The notes: generated by a model from the letters alone, not told the origin. Shown: positions 42,342 to 51,647, counted from the stretch's first letter. The stretch is DNA of 61,870 nucleotides from Akkermansia sp. (GCA_017415995.1 JAFQDN010000052.1:1-61870), one strand, 5' to 3'. A program made the numbers and translations.

Positions 42342-44009
42342 ATGGACACTGATGTAACACTTGAGGTTTTCATCAATAACGGCATTATGGACAAAGCCTT
42401 GGCTCGCGACGTCAAGGAAGAAATGTCCAACAGTGGCAAAGAACTTTGGGAAACGCTCGTTGACTTCGGCGTCATCGGCGGTCCGGAGGATTTCTGGCAA
42501 ATCATCGCCACGGAGGTAGGCGCCCAATTCATCTCGCTGGAGGGTTTTATCCCCCCGCCCGAGGTATTGGAAATGGTACCGGCAGCACAAGCACGCATGC
42601 ACGGAGCCCTGCCCATAGAATACCGGGAGGGCGATGGCCTGTACGTATGTTTGGAAGACCCGCTGAACCCGCAAACTGTGGATGACCTGCGCATTGCCAC
42701 CGGGCACGACATCTACCTTTATGTAGCAGCTGATTACGAGGTACGCGCCCGCATCACGGAATACTACGGCGGCGCGGAAGCAGCCATGGGCGACCTCATG
42801 GATGAGCTGGGTGGCATGAGCGTAGGCAGCCAAGACGGCACGGATGAGGCCAACGCAGCCCCCATCATCAAGTTTGTCAACCTTGTCATCACGCAAGCCA
42901 TTAAGGAAAAAGCGTCCGATATTCACTTGGAGCCCTTTGAGCATGAGTTCAAGATACGCTACCGCGTGGACGGCGCCTTGTACGAGATGCAAGCCCCGCC
43001 CCCCTCACTGGCCAACTCTGTCATTTCCCGCGTCAAGGTGATGGCCGGCATGAACATTGCTGAGCGTCGCGTGCCGCAAGACGGACGAATCGTCATGAAA
43101 ATCGGCAAAGGCGGCGTGGATATGCGTGTAAACTCCCTGCCCACCCAATACGGGGAATCCGTGGTAATGCGTGTGCTGGATCGCAACAGCGTCAGCCTCA
43201 ATCTGGACAACCTCAGCCTCTCTCCTCGCCTGCATGAGTACATCATCGACACGGTGAACAAACCCAACGGCATCTTCGTGGTAACGGGTCCCACCGGCTC
43301 CGGTAAAACCACCACGCTGTACGCTGCCTTGCGCGAAATTAACACCGAGGACACCAAAATCCTCACGGCTGAAGACCCGGTGGAATACGACATCGACGGC
43401 ATTGTACAGGTTCCCATCAACGAGGCCATCGGCGTCACCTTCCCTCGCGTGCTGCGTGCCTTCCTGCGTCAGGACCCGGACCGCATTCTCGTGGGCGAAA
43501 TTCGAGACAAGGACACCGCGCAAATAGCCATACAGGCAGCCCTGACGGGACACCTTGTGCTCTCTACCCTGCACACCAATGATGCAGCGGGTGCCGTCAC
43601 TCGTTTCATTGACATGGGCGTGCAGCCGTTCCTGCTCTCCGCCACCATCTTGGGCGTACTGGCACAGCGACTTGTGCGTACCATTTGCCCCTATTGCAAG
43701 ACGCCCTACACGCCGTCCAACACCCTGCTCAACCAGCTGGGCATCAATCCGGCACTCATCGGGCAACAGCAATTCTTTACCGGTGCACGCTGCGACAAAT
43801 GCGCCAACACCGGCTATAAGGGTCGCAAAGGCATCCACGAGCTGCTGAACGCCTCCGACCCCATCCGCGAGCTCATCACGCAAAACGTCCCCTCCATCGT
43901 TCTCAAGCAAAAAGCGATAGAACTGGGCATGAGCACCCTGCGCGAAGACGGTATTCAGAACATCTTTGAGGGCAACACAACCATCGAAGAAGTACTTAAA
44001 TACACCTAA
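42342..44009 (+). CDS. PilB/GspE-type assembly ATPase, second copy
   Basis: The protein has 555 residues with the same plan as its neighbour: MshEN-like N-domain (about 1-150), SDIHLEPFEHEFKIRYRVDG, Walker A GPTGSGKT (about 316-323), AEDPVEYD, Walker B LVGEIRDKDTA, and a canonical zinc motif CPYC then CDKC. It ends in STLREDGIQNIFEGNTTIEEVL. It has an N-domain, so it does not look like PilT, the retraction motor. Two full-length GspE-type ATPases in tandem may serve two assembly events or form a mixed motor. pilC follows with its own promoter. Confidence 0.88.
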   Translation: MDTDVTLEVFINNGIMDKALARDVKEEMSNSGKELWETLVDFGVIGGPEDFWQIIATEVGAQFISLEGFIPPPEVLEMVPAAQARMHGALPIEYREGDGLYVCLEDPLNPQTVDDLRIATGHDIYLYVAADYEVRARITEYYGGAEAAMGDLMDELGGMSVGSQDGTDEANAAPIIKFVNLVITQAIKEKASDIHLEPFEHEFKIRYRVDGALYEMQAPPPSLANSVISRVKVMAGMNIAERRVPQDGRIVMKIGKGGVDMRVNSLPTQYGESVVMRVLDRNSVSLNLDNLSLSPRLHEYIIDTVNKPNGIFVVTGPTGSGKTTTLYAALREINTEDTKILTAEDPVEYDIDGIVQVPINEAIGVTFPRVLRAFLRQDPDRILVGEIRDKDTAQIAIQAALTGHLVLSTLHTNDAAGAVTRFIDMGVQPFLLSATILGVLAQRLVRTICPYCKTPYTPSNTLLNQLGINPALIGQQQFFTGARCDKCANTGYKGRKGIHELLNASDPIRELITQNVPSIVLKQKAIELGMSTLREDGIQNIFEGNTTIEEVLKYT

Positions 44010-44013
44010 TTGC

Positions 44014-44042
44014 TTGACGAGCGGCCTCACATCTGCTATCTT
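44014..44042 (+). promoter_or_regulatory. Putative promoter of pilC and the pseudopilin
   Basis: TTGACG (44014-44019), 17 nt, TATCTT (44037-44042), beginning 5 nt after the ATPase stop. Leader of about 35 nt to 44085. Confidence 0.6.
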
Positions 44043-44084
44043 TTAAAGGTAATCAACAATTTTCCGTAACTTACACCAAACATT

Positions 44085-45362
44085 ATGCCAAACTTCAAAT
44101 ACACTGCACTCGACCAAAACGGTGTGGAAAAGACCGGTATCATCACCGCTGACAGCAAAATGGCTGCAGCCGAAATGGTACGCGCTCAAGGCCTACTGCT
44201 CAGAGAATGCGTAGAAGCCTCCAAGAGTGCCAAACCCACAGCCCCCAAGGAAACCCGCAAAAAGGGAGAGAAGAAAAAGAAGAGTGGCGGAGGCAAAGCC
44301 GGTGCATCCGTGAGCCAAAAAGAGCTCATGATCTTCACGCGTCAGCTTGCTACGCTGATTGACGCTGGCCTGCCCTTGCTGCAAAGCCTTAATGTGCTGC
44401 AAAAGCAGGAGCCGAACCCGAACCTGCGCGCCACCATCACCGCACTGGGTGAGGCCGTGCAGGGAGGCTCCACCTTCTCCGAAGCACTCTCCGCTTACCC
44501 GAAACTCTTCAACCGTTTGTTTGTCAACATGGTGAAAGCAGGTGAAATCGGCGGTGTGCTTGAGGTAGTACTCAAACGCCTTGCCGAGTACCAGGAAAAG
44601 GCAAACAAACTGCGCAGCAAGATTGTGACCGCCATGGTATACCCCACCATCATCATGATTATTGCCGTAGGCATCCTCGTATTCCTGATGCTTGCCATTG
44701 TGCCGCAGTTCAAGGAAATGTTCGAAGGCCAGAACATGGAGCTGCCCGCTCTCTCCGAGTTCGTGTTCAACCTTTCGGATAACTGCATGGCATGCACCGT
44801 ACCGTATATACCCAATGCCATCTTCGTACTGCTGCTTGTCTTCTTAGCCATTGTCGGCATTTCCATATGGAAGAAGACCCCGGCAGGCTCCAAAATGGTG
44901 GACAAGATGCTGCTTAAAGTACCCAAGCTGGGGCAGCTGAACCGCGTAAGCGCCGTGGCTCGCTTCTCCCGTACCTTCGGCACCTTGGTATCCTCCGGCG
45001 TACCGATTCTGCAAGCCCTCATGATTACGCGTGATACGGCAGGCAACGTTGTAGTGTCGGATGCCATCAACAAGATTCATGACTCCGTGCGCGAGGGTGA
45101 ATCCATCGTCACCCCGATGAGCGCCGCCGGCTACATCTTCCCGCCCATGATGATTTCCATGGTGGACGTAGGTGAAGAGACAGGCCAACTGCCGGACATG
45201 CTCATGAAAGTGGCAGAAGTGTACGATGAAGAGGTGGACAACAGCGTAACGGCCCTCACCGCCATGCTGGAGCCTCTCATGATTGTATTCTTGGCAGCAG
45301 TGGTCGGCAGCATCGTGCTGGCAATGTTCATGCCGATGATGGAAATCATCAAGAACGTATAA
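44085..45362 (+). CDS. pilC: PilC/GspF-type inner-membrane platform protein
   Basis: The protein has 425 residues. N-terminal MPNFKYTALDQNGVEKTG is typical. A Lys-rich linker (about 45-75, with KKGEKKKKSGGGK) precedes two repeated T2SSF domains, KELMIFTRQLATLIDAGLPLLQSL and VARFSRTFGTLVSSGVPILQAL, each with membrane helices (YPTIIMIIAVGILVFLM and a C-terminal LEPLMIVFLAAVVGSIVLAMFMP). It is the inner-membrane base on which the ATPase acts. The pseudopilin starts 6 nt later. The name follows type IV pilus use; GspF is equally fitting. Confidence 0.9.
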   Translation: MPNFKYTALDQNGVEKTGIITADSKMAAAEMVRAQGLLLRECVEASKSAKPTAPKETRKKGEKKKKSGGGKAGASVSQKELMIFTRQLATLIDAGLPLLQSLNVLQKQEPNPNLRATITALGEAVQGGSTFSEALSAYPKLFNRLFVNMVKAGEIGGVLEVVLKRLAEYQEKANKLRSKIVTAMVYPTIIMIIAVGILVFLMLAIVPQFKEMFEGQNMELPALSEFVFNLSDNCMACTVPYIPNAIFVLLLVFLAIVGISIWKKTPAGSKMVDKMLLKVPKLGQLNRVSAVARFSRTFGTLVSSGVPILQALMITRDTAGNVVVSDAINKIHDSVREGESIVTPMSAAGYIFPPMMISMVDVGEETGQLPDMLMKVAEVYDEEVDNSVTALTAMLEPLMIVFLAAVVGSIVLAMFMPMMEIIKNV

Positions 45363-45368
45363 AAACTC

Positions 45369-46031
45369 ATGAAAATCCGCATTCGTAGCGCAAAGAAGGG
45401 CTTTACCCTGATTGAGATTCTGGTAGTCGTAGCCATTCTGGCGGCTCTCGCGGCCATAGCTTGGACTGCTTACGACAGCATTATGGGTGACAAGGAATCA
45501 AAAACCGCCCAAATGCAAATCGAGAAGCTCGCAGCCTCCATGAATGACTTTATGTCCAACGCAGAGAATCATGACAAGATTCTCTACGGTGATGGTGACG
45601 AAAACAGCGCCACTGCGCTATACCAAATGCTTTACAGCGATTTTGACGGCGATGGGCAGACAGATTCCGTAAAAGGAGTTGCCCTTCCGGTAAGCTGCAA
45701 GGAGCTGACGTACTATGACCCGTCCGCCGGAGAGCGCCCGGAGGGATTGCTTTTCACCAAAACGGCAGCGGGGCAATACGTTATCCTGGATCCGTGGGAC
45801 AGACCCTACCGCTACCGCCTCGGTTACGGCAAAAAGGGAGTGCGCGCCATTGCCGGAGCCAAAGGAAGCAAAATGAAACGTGGCAAGGATGTTGATAAGC
45901 CCCGTAAAGGACGTGGTATGAACGTTGACTTCGACATTTTCTCCCTCGGTGAAGACGGCTTGGGCGATGGCCTGAACAACAAAGGTGAGAATGAGGATAA
46001 CATCTCCAACATCAAGTTCCTCACCAAGTAA
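45369..46031 (+). CDS. Type IV prepilin-like/GspG-like pseudopilin
   Basis: The protein has 220 residues. The class III signal MKIRIRSAKKG is cut before Phe12; FTLIEILVVVAILAALAAIAW carries the Glu at mature position 5. The body has GDGDENSAT and DFDGDGQTD, Asp-rich loops resembling the calcium site of GspG, LDPWDRPYRYRLGYGKKG near the GspG signature, and a C-terminal DVDKPRKGRGMNVDFDIFSLGEDGLGD block. That supports a major pseudopilin of a type II-like system. No prepilin peptidase, PilM-Q or secretin gene is in the window. A hairpin terminator follows. Confidence 0.88.
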   Translation: MKIRIRSAKKGFTLIEILVVVAILAALAAIAWTAYDSIMGDKESKTAQMQIEKLAASMNDFMSNAENHDKILYGDGDENSATALYQMLYSDFDGDGQTDSVKGVALPVSCKELTYYDPSAGERPEGLLFTKTAAGQYVILDPWDRPYRYRLGYGKKGVRAIAGAKGSKMKRGKDVDKPRKGRGMNVDFDIFSLGEDGLGDGLNNKGENEDNISNIKFLTK

Positions 46032-46054
46032 TTCATAACGTAACCTCACACCGC

Positions 46055-46093
46055 AAGTGCCCGTACCTTTTCCAGAAAAAGATACGGGCACTT
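46055..46093 (+). terminator. Hairpin after the pseudopilin gene
   Basis: AAGTGCCCGTA (46055-46065) and TACGGGCACTT (46083-46093), 11 perfect pairs; the loop can pair further (CTTTTC with GAAAAAG). No T run follows, so termination strength is uncertain. Confidence 0.65.
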
Positions 46094-46130
46094 CCCACAA
46101 TGAACACCCCTTCCTAATAGCAGACTCAAT

Positions 46131-48368
46131 ATGCACAAAATAACCGGATTTTTCATCAGCTCCGTTTTGGCACTCACGGTAAGTATGACCGTGTCATGCA
46201 AGGAATCCCCGACAAGCAAGACCCCCCAACAAGCTCAGGCACCGAGCGAAACACCCGCTGCCGACGCCTTGCTGAAACGTGTCACACCGCAATTTGCCGG
46301 AAAAGTTCGCTTCAAGTTGAACAAGAAAGCAACTAAACCGACCATCAGCGGAGGCGGGAGCAAGATTATCATAACAGCCGCTAACGAGCGCGAGTGCATA
46401 CGCGCTTACGGCTACTACCTGCGCAACATCGCACACGTGCACTTCTCCTGGAACGGTGATAATACCTCCGGCTCGCGCTTTATTGTTCCCACCCAGCTCA
46501 TCAGCGTACCGGAGGACTTACCCTTTAACTACGCCTTCAATTATTGCACACTCAGTTACAGCGGAGCTCACTGGGACAAACAACGCTGGGAACGAGAGCT
46601 GGACTTATTGGCGCTCAACGGTTTCCGATACGTTCTCGTAACCTCAGGATTGGAAAAAGTGTGGCAAGATTTCCTGCGCGAAATGGATTATCCGGAAGAA
46701 AAGATTAGCGCCTTCATTCCGAATCCGGCCTTTTCCGCTTGGTGGAACATGGGCAACTTGGAAGGCGAGGGCGGGCCTCTGTCCCAAGACCTGATAGACC
46801 GCGAGGCTGAGCTCGGGCGTTTTATCGTTAAGCGCCTAGGGGAGTTGGGCATGGAACCGGTATTGCAAGGCTACGTCGGGTTCTTGCCTCATGACTTCCC
46901 GCAAGAAGGCATTAACGGCAAAATTCTCGGGCAAGGCAAATGGTGTGGCTACCACCGCCCGGCCGTGCTGCAACCCACGGCAGAAGCATTCCCCGGCATC
47001 GCTGCACTGTGGTACAAACACCTACACAATGTATACGGGACCGCAGCAAAGGCGTACGGCGGAGATCTCTTCCATGAAGGTGGACACAAGGGGGACACCC
47101 AGCTGGATTTAGCAGCCAAAGCCGTACAGGACGCCATGCAAAAAGCCTCCCCGGACTCCATTTGGCTGTTGCAAGCTTGGGGCGGCAACCCGGATAAGCG
47201 CCTGCTCAACGGCTGCGACCCGCAGCACACCGTCATCTTGGCGCTCAACAAGAACCTTTCTGCAAAATCGCCGATGAAGTTCAATTACAACAACTTGCCA
47301 TACGTATGGTGCGAGCTTGCCAACTTCGGTGGTAACAACGGTCTTTACGGCGGAGCGGAAATTCTGGAAAAGCTTAGCTCCGAGAACACGGACGCCATCG
47401 GCATCGGGCTCATTTCGGAAGGGGTGGAGACTAATCCGCTCTACTACGCCTTGCTGTATGAACGCCTCAACAACCGTGGTAAAATTAACCGCGAGAAGTT
47501 CCTCAAAAACTATGCGCAAGCCCGCTATGGCACCAAGGATGAAAACGTGATGAAAGCGCTCAACCTCATCATGGACGGCATCTATAAGCCGAATGGCGTC
47601 CGTGAAGGGTGCTTGGAGAGTATACTGTGCGCACGCCCGAACCTGAATGCAAACAAGGCCTCTACGTGGTCCAACCCGCACATGTACTACAACCCGGAGG
47701 AAGTCCGCCAAGCAGCTTTGGCCATGTTGGAAGCCGGCAAAACAGTCGGGCCGCAACTCGTAGAAACGGAAACATATTGCTACGATTTGGCTGACCTCTG
47801 CCGCCAAGTTCTGGCCGATAAAGCCAGGATGCAACTGACGCGGTGTAAATTGCTGTACGAGCAAAAAAAAGCGGCAGAATTCCGCAAAGCATGTGATGAA
47901 TTCCTGCAAACCATTCGAGACACAGCGGAGGTACTGCGCTGCTCCCGTTATTTCTTGCTTGGGGAATACCTCGCAGGTGCGGAAAACAGAGCAGGCACGG
48001 CCGAAGATAAGGCAGCCATGAGCCGCTGCATCAAACAGCTTATAACCACTTGGCGCAAGGATGTAAGCGTGCTCAATGACTACGCCCACCGACAGTATGC
48101 CGAGCTCATGCAGCACTACTATCTCGAGCGCTGGAAGGCCTACTTCGAGCTCTGCTGCAAACAACTGGATGGTACCGCCTCCGCTGCTGATATGGGTACG
48201 GTTGAAAAACAAGTGACAACCAACAACGGAGAGGCCGTCGAGTACGTCAACGTCAAAAATCCCAAACTGGATGCCATCGACACCGCCTTCTCCACCGCTA
48301 AAATCCCCTTCATCACCAAACCATCCGGAGATATCATGAAGGTGGCGGAAAAAATCCTCAAAAAATAA
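46131..48368 (+). CDS. GH89 alpha-N-acetylglucosaminidase (NAGLU family), exported
   Basis: The protein has 745 residues with an export signal (about 1-22) ending VSC, so possibly a lipoprotein although the lipobox is weak. The NAGLU N-domain (about 50-125) leads into the catalytic barrel: YCTLSYSGAHWDKQRWERELDLLALNG, split by the family pattern, and NPAFSAWWNMGNLEGEGGPL. Catalytic acid/base Glu316 in YGGDLFHEGG and nucleophile Glu430 in GIGLISEG are both present. A C-terminal helical domain follows. Family members remove terminal alpha-GlcNAc, such as the alpha-1,4-GlcNAc caps of gastric mucin. It stands alone after the pilus module and ends at a terminator. Confidence 0.9.
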   Translation: MHKITGFFISSVLALTVSMTVSCKESPTSKTPQQAQAPSETPAADALLKRVTPQFAGKVRFKLNKKATKPTISGGGSKIIITAANERECIRAYGYYLRNIAHVHFSWNGDNTSGSRFIVPTQLISVPEDLPFNYAFNYCTLSYSGAHWDKQRWERELDLLALNGFRYVLVTSGLEKVWQDFLREMDYPEEKISAFIPNPAFSAWWNMGNLEGEGGPLSQDLIDREAELGRFIVKRLGELGMEPVLQGYVGFLPHDFPQEGINGKILGQGKWCGYHRPAVLQPTAEAFPGIAALWYKHLHNVYGTAAKAYGGDLFHEGGHKGDTQLDLAAKAVQDAMQKASPDSIWLLQAWGGNPDKRLLNGCDPQHTVILALNKNLSAKSPMKFNYNNLPYVWCELANFGGNNGLYGGAEILEKLSSENTDAIGIGLISEGVETNPLYYALLYERLNNRGKINREKFLKNYAQARYGTKDENVMKALNLIMDGIYKPNGVREGCLESILCARPNLNANKASTWSNPHMYYNPEEVRQAALAMLEAGKTVGPQLVETETYCYDLADLCRQVLADKARMQLTRCKLLYEQKKAAEFRKACDEFLQTIRDTAEVLRCSRYFLLGEYLAGAENRAGTAEDKAAMSRCIKQLITTWRKDVSVLNDYAHRQYAELMQHYYLERWKAYFELCCKQLDGTASAADMGTVEKQVTTNNGEAVEYVNVKNPKLDAIDTAFSTAKIPFITKPSGDIMKVAEKILKK

Positions 48369-48391
48369 TCAGCCCGCCCGGCGTACCAAAC

Positions 48392-48426
48392 AAACTCTCG
48401 GTTCCCCACTCAGGAATCGAGAGTTT
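48392..48426. terminator. Bidirectional terminator between GH89 and the kinase gene
   Basis: AAACTCTCG (48392-48400) and CGAGAGTTT (48418-48426) with an inner TTCC/GGAA pairing, followed by TT on the plus strand. Both flanking genes converge on it. Confidence 0.75.
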
Positions 48427-48471
48427 TTGCGTCTCAGGGTCCCCGTAGTATCAATGAGCAGTTCCCGACAA

Positions 48472-50994
48472 TCAATTTGAGGATGCCGGAGAGAGCGTGC
48501 GGGGTCTGGTGCCACCATGGCGCGGACGCCCGGGACGTCGGCGGGGGCCATGAGGGTTGGCACGCATGCGCTGCATACGCAAGCGAAGAGCCTTAATACG
48601 CTCATCATCATAATCCTGCAAGAGCGTACGGAGTTCTTCTTCCTGCTGAGAGCGGCCTTCTTCATGCTGAGGGTGCATGGCAACGAGCATAACGAGGCGC
48701 TCACGAATAGCAGGGGTAAAATCCGCGCGCTCCGTCAGGAAGGAGAGGATAGCCAAGGTGCGTTCATTTTCGCGTGCAGCCTGTTCCGTCTGACCTTGCT
48801 GAGATAACTGTAGAGCAAAGCGATCTCTGACAGTCAGAAAAAGCATAATAAGCTCACTATCGGTAGGATTGGCAGCAAGCAATGCGCCCGCATAGGTAAC
48901 GGCACGCGATAAATCCGAGGCAGCAGCATCACTATTATTGCGCAAGTTACGGTTCACTAAACGGAGGTAAAGGCGTTTGGCATCCTGAGAATCCGGAGAT
49001 TTTTCCAGCACCTTTTCCAAATATCCCTGCGCGGATTGTCCCTGCGGAGCCAATAAACGCCGGGCAGCCGGAGCAATCGGTGCCGCAAGCATTTCCACTC
49101 GTAGCAAGCAGGCTTGTTGGTTATCAGGCTGTTGCTCTAACAAGCGCTGTAACAGGGTAGCCGTGCGCACGGAAAGTGCATCAAGCTCAGCATTTGCGCC
49201 CCCGGGGGTGCGGTGGCGTGCCGCAGCAGGCGAATGAAAGCGCAATGCGTGAGGCCGCACTGATAAGGTATACGCCATTTGCAAAGCACGTACCAAGCGT
49301 AAGCCTGTCTCAAAATCTGCAGAGTCGGGCACGAGGGATTCCAAGCCACGCAGGAGGGAGATAGCCTCATCCACGCGGCGTTGTTCACCTTGGGAATAGA
49401 TGGCTGTGGCAAGGCCGATGGTAGCCTCCACATGGGCATATGAGCCGGGGTGGGAGGCATCTGCTACACGGCGAAAATAGATTTCCGAGGTTTCAAAGTC
49501 GCCGGTTTGCAGAGCAATGGTGGCCAGAATGGAAGCAGCGCCCGTCACTTTATCATCACCGCTCTCGGCGCCCGCTACCAGCTGCTCATAATAGGGCATA
49601 AGGTCCTGTAACAAACGGGCATCCGCCTGAGTGGGACTGAACGCGGCAGATTCCTCACCGTTTTGCAATACCATAGAGGCAAAAATACGCTGCAAGCAGG
49701 CATCGGCAATCTGTTCATTGCGTTCCGCGAGCAGGCGTTGTTCATTTTCATTGCGCAAGGCAGTATCGGCACGTTGCGCATTTTGTTCGGCAATCAAGCG
49801 CTGCTCATTCTCGCTCTTCAGGGAGTGGCTTACGCTGGCTAATCCTATGGATACGCTGGTAAAGAGCAATAACACGGATACAGCAGCAGCATGACTCCAA
49901 AACGCTACAGCCGGGCGCCGGCGCACCCACAACACATACCGCCGGAAACAGGAAGCAGCCCGCGCCTTCACCGGCTCGCCATTCAGAAAACGCTGCAAAT
50001 CATCCGCCATATCCGCCATGGAAGCGTAGCGATCAGCAGGTTCATAAGAAACGGCCTTGTTGATGATGGCTCCCAACTCTCCATAACCTTTCAGGACAGG
50101 CAAAGAGCCGTTGCAGATATTGCGGACAAGAGTGCCGGGTTCCGTTTCTCGGAACACGGGCGCACGGGTAAGCAGCTCGTAGAGTGTAAGCCCCAGACTG
50201 TATTGATCTCCGGTAAAGGAGTTAATACCTTTCATCAACCGCTCCGGAGCCATGTAACGTAAGGTGCCGTCATGACTTTGCGTTACCAAGGGGGCATCCT
50301 CACCGGCATTCAACACCGTGGCAAGCCCGAAATCACTGACCTGCAATACACCGGAGTTATCCAGGAGGAGGTTACCGGGTTTCACATCGCGGTGCACAAC
50401 GCCGTGTTTATGAGCAAAGGCCAACGCCCGAGCAGCCTGCAAGCCAACACGGGCAACGGCTTTATCATACGGTACCCCGGGGAAGGCAACGCCCAATCTG
50501 CCGGCACTGACCCCCTGCCCCTTTACAAGTCCCATCACATAATAGCGGTATGGTCCCTCATGTCCGGCGCCGAAAACTTCCACAATATTAGTGTGGCGTA
50601 AAGCGGCAATCACGCGACTTTCCTTTTCAAAAGCCTCACTGTGCTTGGGGTCAGCGCTCCAAGAGGGAGCCAAAATTTTGACAGCCACCTCGCGGTGCAA
50701 GGATTCCTGCAAAGCTCGGAACACGGTTCCCATGCCGCCACTGCCAATGCGGGAGAGCAAACGGTAATCCCCCAAACGCTCCGGGTAGTGCGCCAGATGC
50801 GGCGCGGGAGGCTGGGTTGTACGCCCCAGCCCCTCCACATCCAGCATCACAGGCAACAACTCACGCAAATCATCTTCCTGCTCAGGATGGGCAGCAGCAT
50901 ATTCCGCCACGCTAATCCCCTCCCCCTTGCGGATGCGCTCCAAAAACGCCTCCGCCAAGGTAGCAAGCAACTCGTCTTTTTCATCATCAGTCAT
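48472..50994 (-). CDS. Membrane Ser/Thr protein kinase with helical-repeat sensor domain
   Basis: The protein has 840 residues. Residues 1-70 are an acidic helical head. The Hanks kinase domain has the glycine loop IGSGGMGTVF (83-92), Lys106 in VAVKIL, HRDVKPGN (catalytic Asp203), DFGLA (Asp221), MAPERL and GDQYSLGLTLYELLT. A basic RR stretch and a membrane helix follow (about 365-390), then a long outer region with a coiled coil (two ENEQRL[IL]AE[QR]N repeats, about 397-430) and TPR-like helices. The tail is Arg/Pro-rich. The sigma factor gene sits 18 nt upstream, so kinase and sigma are probably one signalling unit. Confidence 0.9.
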   Translation of the reverse strand: MTDDEKDELLATLAEAFLERIRKGEGISVAEYAAAHPEQEDDLRELLPVMLDVEGLGRTTQPPAPHLAHYPERLGDYRLLSRIGSGGMGTVFRALQESLHREVAVKILAPSWSADPKHSEAFEKESRVIAALRHTNIVEVFGAGHEGPYRYYVMGLVKGQGVSAGRLGVAFPGVPYDKAVARVGLQAARALAFAHKHGVVHRDVKPGNLLLDNSGVLQVSDFGLATVLNAGEDAPLVTQSHDGTLRYMAPERLMKGINSFTGDQYSLGLTLYELLTRAPVFRETEPGTLVRNICNGSLPVLKGYGELGAIINKAVSYEPADRYASMADMADDLQRFLNGEPVKARAASCFRRYVLWVRRRPAVAFWSHAAAVSVLLLFTSVSIGLASVSHSLKSENEQRLIAEQNAQRADTALRNENEQRLLAERNEQIADACLQRIFASMVLQNGEESAAFSPTQADARLLQDLMPYYEQLVAGAESGDDKVTGAASILATIALQTGDFETSEIYFRRVADASHPGSYAHVEATIGLATAIYSQGEQRRVDEAISLLRGLESLVPDSADFETGLRLVRALQMAYTLSVRPHALRFHSPAAARHRTPGGANAELDALSVRTATLLQRLLEQQPDNQQACLLRVEMLAAPIAPAARRLLAPQGQSAQGYLEKVLEKSPDSQDAKRLYLRLVNRNLRNNSDAAASDLSRAVTYAGALLAANPTDSELIMLFLTVRDRFALQLSQQGQTEQAARENERTLAILSFLTERADFTPAIRERLVMLVAMHPQHEEGRSQQEEELRTLLQDYDDERIKALRLRMQRMRANPHGPRRRPGRPRHGGTRPRTLSPASSN

Positions 50995-51012
50995 ACCGAG
51001 GACAAGGAAGAA

Positions 51013-51588
51013 TCAGAATTCTACATCCTTGAGCAAATCCTGAAAACGCTTCAGCGCACGCACATAGCGAATACTGGCAGCCTTGGGGGCTATTTCCAGC
51101 ACGGCAGCACATTCATTATTGCTTAACTCCTCAAAATGGCGCAGCTCCAAAATTTCGCGATCGGTGGCGGGTAAATCCTGCAAAATTCGGCGGGCAAGGG
51201 CTTGCCGCTCCAAGCGTTCCAAATGAGTGCGAGGGCTGGATATACTGTCAGCAAAGTTTGCCCAAGCATCCATGGAGGCATCATCATCCTGTCCCCACAT
51301 GCTTTCTTTCATGGCATCACGCTTTCCCGCTGCCAAATGCCGACGCTCCATATCCGTAAGCGTTTGCAGAGCAATTTTGCGCAATTTGACAAACATGGGA
51401 ACCTCCGGTTGGTTTTGGAGGAAATCCACGCGCTTTCCACAGGCAATATATGCCTCTTGCGCAACATCATCCGCGCTCATGCGCCGGAGCATAGCCGGAG
51501 GCATACGCGTTGCCAGCAAGCGCACAATGCGGTCTCTGTGCTCAAGCCAAATCTCAGCCAGCCACAGGTTCTGGGGTAACTCTGCCAT
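51013..51588 (-). CDS. ECF-type RNA polymerase sigma factor
   Basis: The protein has 191 residues. Region 2 is MLRRMSADDVAQEAYIACG with a hydrophobic flank, and region 4 is LPATDREILELRHFEELSNNECAAVLEIAPKAASIRYVRALKRF, split as helix-turn-helix. There is no anti-sigma gene; instead a Ser/Thr kinase follows 18 nt downstream. This sigma-kinase pairing is typical of Planctomycetes and Verrucomicrobia, where phosphorylation may replace an anti-sigma. I find no sigma70-like box before the gene; a 17-bp palindrome touches the start codon instead. Confidence 0.88.
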   Translation of the reverse strand: MAELPQNLWLAEIWLEHRDRIVRLLATRMPPAMLRRMSADDVAQEAYIACGKRVDFLQNQPEVPMFVKLRKIALQTLTDMERRHLAAGKRDAMKESMWGQDDDASMDAWANFADSISSPRTHLERLERQALARRILQDLPATDREILELRHFEELSNNECAAVLEIAPKAASIRYVRALKRFQDLLKDVEF

Positions 51589-51589
51589 A

Positions 51590-51606
51590 TTCAGAAGACT
51601 TCTGAA
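51590..51606. promoter_or_regulatory. Perfect 17-bp palindrome at the start of the sigma factor gene
   Basis: TTCAGAAG (51590-51597), centre A (51598), CTTCTGAA (51599-51606). It lies one base before the minus-strand ATG (51588-51586). With its 1-nt centre it cannot form a hairpin loop well, so an operator read as DNA is more likely. Confidence 0.6.
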
Positions 51607-51647
51607 AGTGAGAACGAAAACCTGTGCAAAAATCTACAGAAAATGAA

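Noticed and set aside
41532..42992. A 486-codon minus-strand frame across both pilus ATPases
   Set aside because: It crosses two real genes and the gap between them; composition is shadow-like and no motif is present.
48472..48570. AT-hook-like RRRPGRPRHGG at the C-terminus of the kinase
   Set aside because: The core fits loosely, but this part follows the single membrane helix and should be outside the cytoplasm, so DNA binding is unlikely.
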